A model generated the notes under the pieces. The model ran no database searches. It was not told the DNA's origin and was given only the letters and a program-made list of their open reading frames with translations. Position numbers and translations under genes: made by a program. Below are positions 1 to 5,170 of a DNA stretch of 5,396 nt, in pieces (within the stretch, counting starts at the first letter, position 1; each line of letters opens with the position of its first letter). This stretch comes from Cypionkella sp. (GTDB lineage Bacteria; Pseudomonadota; Alphaproteobacteria; Rhodobacterales; Rhodobacteraceae). The DNA lies in the NCBI GenBank assembly GCA_018063485.1, contig JAGPBG010000181.1, forward strand, positions 1-5,396, written 5' to 3'.

Positions 1-326
1 ATCTGGCGGTGTTTGACAGCAGCCCGATGTCAACCTACCGGGTGCTGGTCGAAAAGCTGGACGCCCGGGTGAAAGGCGCGTGGTGGCAGGGATACCACAA
101 CGCGCAGGTCGAGGGTCTGATCGACCAAGGCCGCCGCTGCGCCGACGACATGGCACGGGCGGCGCTGTACGCACAGGCGTACAACGTGATGCAAACCGAT
201 CCGGCATGGCTCACGCTTTATAATCCCATCCGCATCACGGGGATCGCCGGGCACCACCCGGGCTTTGTGCTTGGCTCCGATGCGGTGCTTGATGTCACGC
301 AACTTTCGCAGGTGTTTGATGGCTGA
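1..326 (+). CDS. ABC transporter substrate-binding protein, family 5, C-terminal fragment
   Basis: This is the C-terminal end (about 108 codons from position 3) of a periplasmic solute-binding protein of the SBP_bac_5 family, which captures peptides, opines, nickel chelates or similar solutes for an ABC importer. The reading frame is open to the left edge, so the true start, signal peptide and most of the protein lie outside the window. What is visible fits the family's C-terminal lobe: a WWQGYHNAQVEGLID segment, then a helix containing the typical R...A..LYAQAYNVMQTDPAWLTLY pattern (repetitive helix, conserved D-P, then L-Y), and a short hydrophobic tail ending in VFDG. The stop codon overlaps the amidohydrolase start by 8 nt (ATGGCTGA), so uptake and first catabolic step are probably translated together. 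Permease and ATPase genes would be expected further left. Family assignment is fairly secure; the ligand cannot be told from this fragment. Confidence 0.8.
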   Translation, partial: LAVFDSSPMSTYRVLVEKLDARVKGAWWQGYHNAQVEGLIDQGRRCADDMARAALYAQAYNVMQTDPAWLTLYNPIRITGIAGHHPGFVLGSDAVLDVTQLSQVFDG

Positions 327-1788
327 TCTTATCATTTCGGGGGCTTTCATCATCACGATGGACCCCAAGCGCCGCGTCATCCCGGACGGCGCTGTCGCAA
401 TCGCAGGCAGCAAGATCATCGCGGTTGGTGCCACGGCCGACATCGAACGCGATCATAGGGCCCCCCAGGTGCTGAATGCCAAGGGAAAGGTGATGCTGCC
501 CGGTCTGATCGACGTGCACGCCCACGCGGGCCACGGCTTGATCAAGACCATGGGGATGGAGCAAGGCAACCACTGGGAAGAGATATGCGGCGAGGTCTAT
601 ACCCAAGCCTCGCCGCCAGAGTTCTGGTATGCCGAAGCCCGGCTGGCCGCGCTGGAGCGGCTGCGCTTTGGCGTCACCTGTGGCGTGTCGTTGCTGGGCG
701 GCGGCGACAGCATCATGCGCACCGACGATCCCGCCTATGGCTCGGCTCATTGCGAAGGCGTGGCCGACATCGGCACCCGCTCGGTCGTGGCCATCGGTGC
801 CACGCGCGCGCCGCATCCGCGCATCTATGCCACGCGCGACGCCCAAGACCGCGCCGTGCCCCATCCGGTCAGTTTTGAGCGTCAGATGCAGACCTGCGCC
901 ACACTTCTGGACCGCTGGCACGGCGTGCAGACCCTGAACATCGCGCTGCTGTATCCGGTGTTGCGCGACGAGCATCAGGCAAACATGCCCCCAGATACTT
1001 ATGCCGAGGCGTGCCGCCAGGCGCAGGCGGTACGCGCCCTTTCGCGCGAACGTGGTGTGGTGTTCACCCAGGACGGGCATTGGCGCGGCTCGATTCGACG
1101 GGCGCAGGCGCTTGGGTTGCTTGGCCCCGACGCGCTTTTGTCGCATTGCATCGACCTGCACGACGACGAAATCACCCTGTGCGCCCAGACCGAAACGCGG
1201 GTAGCGCACAACCCCTCTGCCATCGCCTCGGTGCTGGGGCGTTGCCCGGCGATCGAATTGATCGAAGCCGGGGTGGTGGTTGCGATCGGCTCCGACGCCA
1301 CGGCGCCGGACCGCTCGGGCGACATGTTACGCCACATGCAGCAGGCGATGCACTATCACCGCAGACATTTCCGTGACCCACTGGTCTTGCCGCCCGGCAA
1401 GGCGCTGGAGATGGTAACAATAGATGCAGCGCGCGCCCTTGGGATGGATCATTTGATCGGCTCGGTCGAACTCGGCAAGGCGGCTGATCTGATCTTGATC
1501 GACATGCAACGCCCCCACCTTTACCCCGCTAACATGCAGCCCTTTCGCGTGGTCTATTTTGCAAACGGAAATGATGTGGACACGGTGATCGTGGGCGGCA
1601 AACTGCTGTTGCAGGCCGGGCAGCCTGTTCACACCAACACCTTTGCTGTGCTGGCCGACGCACAGCACGAGGCAGAACAGATGATCAACCGCATCGGCGC
1701 ACAGAGCATGTTGGGTTTGCCGGATGGGTTTTGGGGGCAGGCGCGCTATCCTGCTGCCCCGGACGTGAAAGAGGAAATGAGCTTATGA
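319..1788 (+). CDS. metal-dependent amidohydrolase (TrzA/AtzA/deaminase-like)
   Basis: A 489-residue cytosolic hydrolase of the amidohydrolase superfamily, probably removing an amino or amide group from, or opening, an N-containing ring. The start at 319 is chosen because MADLIISGAFIITMD is the standard N-terminal beta-sandwich strand of the family and AGG lies just upstream; in-frame starts further left run into the preceding gene. Seen in order: N-terminal sandwich (1-60), PGLIDVHAH (61-69, metal ligands H67 and H69), LSHC (H276), VAHNPS (295-300), GSDATAPDRSGDM (324-336, metal ligand D326), and the closing sandwich strand GKAADLILID (386-395). Length is usual for the group. Oddity: where relatives have a strand with a metal His and a Glu three residues later (HxxE), this protein has FTQDGH (249-254), so either H254 or Q251 occupies the third ligand position. 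The gene overlaps the racemase by ATGA. Family is confident; the substrate is unknown. Annotations as deaminase or chlorohydrolase would be guesses. Confidence 0.88.
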   Translation: MADLIISGAFIITMDPKRRVIPDGAVAIAGSKIIAVGATADIERDHRAPQVLNAKGKVMLPGLIDVHAHAGHGLIKTMGMEQGNHWEEICGEVYTQASPPEFWYAEARLAALERLRFGVTCGVSLLGGGDSIMRTDDPAYGSAHCEGVADIGTRSVVAIGATRAPHPRIYATRDAQDRAVPHPVSFERQMQTCATLLDRWHGVQTLNIALLYPVLRDEHQANMPPDTYAEACRQAQAVRALSRERGVVFTQDGHWRGSIRRAQALGLLGPDALLSHCIDLHDDEITLCAQTETRVAHNPSAIASVLGRCPAIELIEAGVVVAIGSDATAPDRSGDMLRHMQQAMHYHRRHFRDPLVLPPGKALEMVTIDAARALGMDHLIGSVELGKAADLILIDMQRPHLYPANMQPFRVVYFANGNDVDTVIVGGKLLLQAGQPVHTNTFAVLADAQHEAEQMINRIGAQSMLGLPDGFWGQARYPAAPDVKEEMSL

Positions 1789-2459
1789 CGATCTACATCA
1801 TCAATCCGAACTCCAGCCGGGCCGTCACCGACGGGATTGACCGCGCCATGGAGCCGCTGCGCCCTGCAAGCCCGGTACCGATTGCCGCGCTTCAGCTTGA
1901 CGAGGGGCCGAAGGGGATCGAGACGCAGGCCCATGTCGATGGCGTGGTTGCCCCTCTCCTGGCCCGCGCGGCTGCATTGGAGGCAGAGGCCTCGGCCTTC
2001 GTCGTTGCCTGCTTTTCAGATCCGGGCCTTGCTGCCTTGCGCGAACAAAGCCGCCGCCCGGTGCTGGGCATCGCCGAAAGCGCGATCCTGACCGCAATGA
2101 CCATGGGTCAGCGCTTTGGCATCTTTTCCATCCTGTCCCGCTCTGTGCCGCGCCACATGCGGATGCTGGGTGCGATGGGGGTGATGAACCGTCTTGCCGC
2201 CGATCTGCCTTTGGAACTTGGCGTGGCCGATCTGACCGACCGCAATCGCACTTTTGCCCGCCTGCGCGAGGTGGGCACGCAGTTGCGCGATGCGCATGGG
2301 GCCGAGGTTCTGATCCTTGGCTGCGCCGGAATGACCAGTTACCGCGCCGATCTGTCTGAGGCGCTTGGCCGCCCGGTGGTCGAGCCCTGCGAAGCGGCGG
2401 CAGCCATGGCGATCGGGCGCGTTGCATTGGCGCGCGCCTATGATCAGACGAAAGGATAA
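1785..2459 (+). CDS. Asp/Glu/hydantoin racemase family protein
   Basis: A 224-residue cofactor-independent racemase/isomerase of the Asp/Glu racemase superfamily (hydantoin racemase HyuE-like branch). Members use two cysteines as acid and base on opposite faces of a stereocentre. Both are present: C76 in the motif ACFSDPGL (75-82) and C180 in LGCAGM (178-183), nearly the positions 76 and 181 of characterised hydantoin racemases. The N-terminus IINPNSSRAVTDGI (5-18) is the phosphate- or carboxylate-binding loop typical of this branch, and the length is right for the family. The start at 1785 forms ATGA with the upstream stop, and GAGGA at 1771-1775 is a good ribosome binding site 9 nt before it. 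A hydantoinase-like gene at the right end of the window strengthens a hydantoin-racemase role. Alternatives in the same superfamily are maleate isomerase, aspartate racemase and arylmalonate decarboxylase; the two-cysteine pattern disfavours the last. Confidence 0.88.
   Translation: MTIYIINPNSSRAVTDGIDRAMEPLRPASPVPIAALQLDEGPKGIETQAHVDGVVAPLLARAAALEAEASAFVVACFSDPGLAALREQSRRPVLGIAESAILTAMTMGQRFGIFSILSRSVPRHMRMLGAMGVMNRLAADLPLELGVADLTDRNRTFARLREVGTQLRDAHGAEVLILGCAGMTSYRADLSEALGRPVVEPCEAAAAMAIGRVALARAYDQTKG
2451..2456 (+). promoter_or_regulatory. ribosome binding site that decides a TTG start
   Basis: AAAGGA lies 7 nt before TTG at 2464, inside the last codons of the racemase gene. It selects TTG as the start of the lyase over the in-frame ATG at 2440, whose upstream sequence is GC-rich with no purine-rich stretch. 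Seen directly; use of TTG is inferred from spacing. Confidence 0.7.
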
Positions 2460-2463
2460 CCCA

Positions 2464-3387
2464 TTGACAAGACTGAATGAAAGCGCACATGGCGTCTACG
2501 TGATCGCGGTAACCCCCTTTCATGCCGATGGCGCGCTTGATCTGGAGAGCACGGATCGGATGGTGGATTTCTATCTGGAGGCCGGTGCCACAGGGCTGAC
2601 CGTTCTGGGCATGATGGGAGAGTCGCAAAAGCTGACGATCGAGGAATCACAGCTGATCGTGCGAAGGATATTGCAGCGCGTGGCGGACAGGGTTCCGGTG
2701 GTGGTTGGCGTCTCGGCTCCCGGCTTTGCGCAGATGGCCGCCTTGACGCAGATGGTGATGGAAGATGGCGCCGCCGGTGTGATGATCGCCCCCCCCTCGG
2801 CCCTGCGCACCGATGATCAGATCGTGGGCTACTACCATCAGGCGGCGGGCTTTATCGGCGATGTGCCCTTTGTTCTGCAGGACTTCCCTTTGGTGACCAA
2901 TGTGCAGATTTCGGTTCCGGTGATCCGCCGTATCGTGGCGGACATGCCAAGCTGCGTCTGCCTCAAGCACGAAGATTGGCCGGGGCTGGACAAGATCTCT
3001 GCCTTGCGGGCCGATGGCTTCCTCAACCGCCGCATCGCTATCCTGTGCGGCAATGGCGGCATGTTCCTGCCCGAAGAGATGGGGCGCGGTGCCGATGGCG
3101 CGATGACGGGCTTTGCCTATCCCGAGATGATGGTTGACGTCGTGCGGCATATGCGGGCTGGTCAACTTGACCGCGCGCAGGATCTGTTCGATGCCTACCT
3201 GCCCTTGGCACGTTATGAACAACAGCCAAACATCGGTCTGGCCGTGCGCAAATACACCATGGCCCGCCGGGGCATCATCGCCAATGCCGCTTTGCGTCGC
3301 CCCGGCGGCGCGCTGAATGCAAACACGATTGCCGAGATCGAACGTCTGATCCAGCGGCAGGAAAAACGGCTGAAGGAGCTGAGCTGA
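2464..3387 (+). CDS. dihydrodipicolinate synthase/N-acetylneuraminate lyase family protein
   Basis: A 307-residue (beta/alpha)8 Schiff-base lyase or synthase of the DapA/NanA superfamily, which makes or breaks a C-C bond, or dehydrates, via an imine of a keto acid with an active-site lysine. Visible: GVYVIAVTPFHADGALD (10-26), the family N-terminus; LGMMGESQKLT (48-58), equivalent to the GTTGE loop; GVMIAPPSALRTDDQ (105-119); VLQDFP (137-142); and CLKHED (166-171) with the likely Schiff-base K168. Length is normal. Oddities: the Thr-Thr pair is Met-Met, the catalytic Tyr of the YNVPSRTG motif is Gln139, its Arg is Val144, and the second Tyr region is PPSA. It is therefore not a standard DapA and probably acts on another substrate. 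The start is TTG at 2464, preceded by AAAGGA (2451-2456); the alternative ATG at 2440 would overlap the racemase by 20 nt and has no ribosome binding site. Pathway role, such as cleaving the carbon chain after ring opening, is inference. Confidence 0.85.
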   Translation: MTRLNESAHGVYVIAVTPFHADGALDLESTDRMVDFYLEAGATGLTVLGMMGESQKLTIEESQLIVRRILQRVADRVPVVVGVSAPGFAQMAALTQMVMEDGAAGVMIAPPSALRTDDQIVGYYHQAAGFIGDVPFVLQDFPLVTNVQISVPVIRRIVADMPSCVCLKHEDWPGLDKISALRADGFLNRRIAILCGNGGMFLPEEMGRGADGAMTGFAYPEMMVDVVRHMRAGQLDRAQDLFDAYLPLARYEQQPNIGLAVRKYTMARRGIIANAALRRPGGALNANTIAEIERLIQRQEKRLKELS

Positions 3388-4157
3388 TGGATCTGAAAAT
3401 AGCCGGCAAACGCGCGCTGGTCTTGGGCGCAAGCCGCGGTCTGGGGCGTGCGGTGGCCGAGGGCCTGCTGGCCGAAGGCGTCCAGGTGATCGCCGTTGCA
3501 CGCAAGGCCGATGCAATTCGGGACTGGGCCGGCAATGCACCCGGTCTGACGGCCCTGTCAGCGAACCTTACGGATCTTGCCTCGATTGACGCCTTGGTTC
3601 AGGCGGTTCTGGATGGAGGCGGGGTTGATATCCTCGTCAACAACTCTGGCGGTCCTGCGCCGGGCACTGCGGCTTCTGCCGCACGCGGCGACTGGCTGAT
3701 GCAATTCGAGGCAATGGCCGCCAATCTATTTCATCTGACCAGTCGCCTGCTGCCCGGCATGCGCGCGCGCAAATGGGGCCGCATCATCACCATCGCGTCG
3801 TCGGGTGTGGAACAGCCGATCCCCAATCTTGCCCTGTCGAACGGCATCAGGGCGGCGGTGGTGGGCTGGTCCAAGACCCTCGCCGCCGAGGTCGCGGCCG
3901 ATGGCGTGACCGTCAACATCGTGATGCCCGGCCGTATCCAGACTGCCCGAGTTGCGGAACTGGACGCTGCTGCCGCCAAACGGACCGGCAGCACCGTCGA
4001 GGCCGTGCAAAAAGCCTCGGCCGCAGCAATTCCCGCAGGGCGCTATGGTCGACCCGACGAGTTTGCTGCCCTGGTGGTGTTTCTGGCCTCCGAGACCGCG
4101 TCCTATATCACGGGAAGCAGGATGCGGGTGGACGGCGGCGCGATAAGGTCGATCTGA
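3387..4157 (+). CDS. short-chain dehydrogenase/reductase lacking canonical YxxxK
   Basis: A 256-residue Rossmann-fold protein of the classical-size SDR family. The dinucleotide site is LGASRGLG (13-20, the TGxxxGxG motif); S16-R17 and R39 after the second strand suggest NADP(H) rather than NAD(H). Further motifs: NNSGGP (85-90, the NNAG motif), IASSGV (136-141) with the catalytic-type Ser139, PGRIQT (181-186), and the C-terminal GRPDEFAALVVFLAS and ITGSRMRVDGG. Oddity: the catalytic YxxxK is replaced by SNGIR (S151 to R155) in the stretch LALSNGIRAAVVGWSKTLA, which otherwise aligns well with the family. A group of SDRs with this replacement exists, usually annotated only as oxidoreductase, so this is probably real and not an error. 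The start shares its A with the previous TGA (TGATG), and AAGGAG at 3373-3378 sits 8 nt before it. It is the last gene of the operon. Likely acts on an alcohol or ketone intermediate, or binds nucleotide without classical catalysis; substrate unknown. Confidence 0.87.
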   Translation: MDLKIAGKRALVLGASRGLGRAVAEGLLAEGVQVIAVARKADAIRDWAGNAPGLTALSANLTDLASIDALVQAVLDGGGVDILVNNSGGPAPGTAASAARGDWLMQFEAMAANLFHLTSRLLPGMRARKWGRIITIASSGVEQPIPNLALSNGIRAAVVGWSKTLAAEVAADGVTVNIVMPGRIQTARVAELDAAAAKRTGSTVEAVQKASAAAIPAGRYGRPDEFAALVVFLASETASYITGSRMRVDGGAIRSI

Positions 4158-4166
4158 GGGGGGCAG

Positions 4167-4191
4167 GGCAGGTCTAAAGCCGGACCTTGCC
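4167..4191. terminator. possible stem-loop between convergent genes
   Basis: GGCAGGTC (4167-4174) can pair with GACCTTGCC (4183-4191) with one bulged base and an 8-nt loop. It sits at the 3' meeting point of the plus-strand operon and the minus-strand isomerase gene and overlaps the latter's final codons. No T-tract follows on either strand, so it is a poor intrinsic terminator by sequence; it may be only a pause or RNA-stability element, or chance. Confidence 0.25.
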
Positions 4192-5019
4192 ATCGATCAG
4201 AATATGGGTGCGCCCGGCGACCAGAACCTGACCTGACCCAATCGGTCCGGGCAGCAAATGCACGCACCCGTTCCGCCCCACCTTGATCCCTTGGGCCATG
4301 ACCGTGGGTGCGGTCAACCGGCCCTGACCCAATAGCCACTTGCCTACCGCCGCGTTGAGCGACCCCGTAATCGGATCCTCATTTCGCGGGCTGCGCGCCG
4401 ACAACATGCGAACGTCATAGTTGCTTGCCGCACCGGCCACGCTGCGACCCATCAGACCGATCCCCATGTCGGGCAAAGCGGCGACAGCGGCTGCGTCGAT
4501 CTGCAACACGGCGGCAGCAGTCCGCAATTCCAGCAGATGCCAGATCGATCCATTGTCCAGAACCACAGCCGAGGCCAGCATGCTCGGATCAATCCCCAGC
4601 GCGGCAAGTATGCGGGCTTGCACCTGCGGGTTCATGCCTGTTACCTGTGTCGGTGGCGCGACAAAGCCAGGTAGCTCACCGCTCAGATCAATCATGACGT
4701 TGCCGATGTTGCACTCTTGAACCACGGCTTGACGGCGCTTCGGCACTCCGCCCGTATGCAGCCAGGCCGCACAACTGCCCAGCGTCGGGTGGCCGGCAAA
4801 GGCCAGCTCCCGTGTCGGCGTGAAGATGCGCACCTTGTAATCGGCGTCGGGGTGCGTTGGCGGCATCAGGAACGTCGTTTCGGAAAGGTTCGTCCAAGCG
4901 GCAAAACCCTGCATCGATCTCTCATCCAACCCCGCACCGTCCACGACCACCGCCAAACCATTCCCCATCAGGGCAACTTTGGCAAACACATCGCACTGGA
5001 CAAAGCGGCGTTCAATCAT
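4174..5019 (-). CDS. PhzF-family isomerase/epimerase
   Basis: A 281-residue protein of the PhzF family, a cofactor-free two-domain fold related to diaminopimelate epimerase. PhzF itself isomerises a dihydro-anthranilate in phenazine synthesis; most family members are uncharacterised. Seen: the N-terminal strand RRFVQCDVFAKVALMGNGLAV with the G-N-x-x-A-V element, NLSETTF (44-50) with the family's acidic residue E47 that acts in proton transfer, FAGHPTLGSC (74-83), the family signature GHPT, and NEDPITGSLNAAVG (213-226), the second half's matching signature. Length is typical. The start ATG at 5019 is supported by GAGGAAG on the minus strand (plus positions 5027-5033) with 7 nt spacing. It runs opposite to the operon and ends 16 nt from it. 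There are no phenazine genes here, so a role in phenazine synthesis is unlikely; an isomerisation step in the local catabolic route is a guess. The closing VLVAGRTHILIDGKVRL is also family-like. Confidence 0.9.
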   Translation of the reverse strand: MIERRFVQCDVFAKVALMGNGLAVVVDGAGLDERSMQGFAAWTNLSETTFLMPPTHPDADYKVRIFTPTRELAFAGHPTLGSCAAWLHTGGVPKRRQAVVQECNIGNVMIDLSGELPGFVAPPTQVTGMNPQVQARILAALGIDPSMLASAVVLDNGSIWHLLELRTAAAVLQIDAAAVAALPDMGIGLMGRSVAGAASNYDVRMLSARSPRNEDPITGSLNAAVGKWLLGQGRLTAPTVMAQGIKVGRNGCVHLLPGPIGSGQVLVAGRTHILIDGKVRL

Positions 5020-5170
5020 CGAATAGCTTCCTCGTGCTCCGGTGTTTCAAGGACATTTCAATTGTGCCAAGACACTGGTTTCAAGCACCGCATTGGTTGG
5101 TTTACAAACCTGTCGGCCTATCCTCTCGCCCAGCATGGCATAGGCGTCAATCGAAAGCGTGGTTCAAACC
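5020..5170. promoter_or_regulatory. intergenic region with repeated GGTT/AACC-type motifs
   Basis: This 151-nt stretch separates the hydantoinase-like gene's 3' end from the PhzF-family gene's 5' end, both on the minus strand. It is visibly less GC-rich than the coding sequence. It carries the imperfect palindrome GGTTTACAAACC (5099-5110), a second one GGTTCAAACC (5161-5170) touching the hydantoinase stop, and the direct repeat GTTTCAAG at 5044-5051 and 5078-5085. These could be operator half-sites or a weak 3' stem for the upstream gene. I could not find a convincing -35/-10 or sigma-54 pair; candidates TTGGCA and TTGACG on the minus strand lack a matching second box. Confidence 0.4.
5044..5085. 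repeat. direct repeat GTTTCAAG
   Basis: Two identical 8-mers, at 5044-5051 and 5078-5085, 34 nt apart start to start (about three helical turns), so both copies would face the same side of the DNA. Their core resembles the nearby GGTTCAAACC. Seen directly; regulatory meaning is inferred. Confidence 0.4.

Noticed and set aside
265..318. Upstream in-frame start codons for the amidohydrolase
   Set aside because: They would add a Cys/Arg-rich leader inside the binding-protein gene; the family's first strand begins right at the ATG at 319.
295..1209. 304-codon open frame on the minus strand opposite the amidohydrolase
   Set aside because: Its protein has no recognisable family motif and is rich in Arg, Ala and His as expected for the antisense of GC-rich coding DNA; the plus-strand gene has complete family signatures.
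2440..2442. ATG as the start of the lyase gene
   Set aside because: It would add eight residues not typical for the family, overlap the racemase by 20 nt, and has no ribosome binding site, unlike the TTG at 2464.
1825..2628. 267-codon minus-strand open frame opposite the racemase and lyase start
   Set aside because: Low-complexity Arg/Pro/Ser-rich product crossing a gene boundary; a shadow of two well-supported plus-strand genes.
2647..3540. 297-codon minus-strand open frame opposite the lyase and SDR
   Set aside because: No motif, composition typical of an antisense shadow, and it crosses the TGATG junction of two real genes.
5042..5150. Sigma-70 or sigma-54 promoter for the PhzF-family gene
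   Set aside because: Minus-strand TTGGCA (5065-5070) and TTGACG (5145-5150) have no acceptable -10 at 16-18 nt, and the TGGCAC sequence lacks the spaced TTGC of a sigma-54 site.
5161..5170. Intrinsic terminator after the hydantoinase-like gene
   Set aside because: GGTTCAAACC gives arms of only 4 bp with a 2-nt centre and no T-tract follows on the minus strand.
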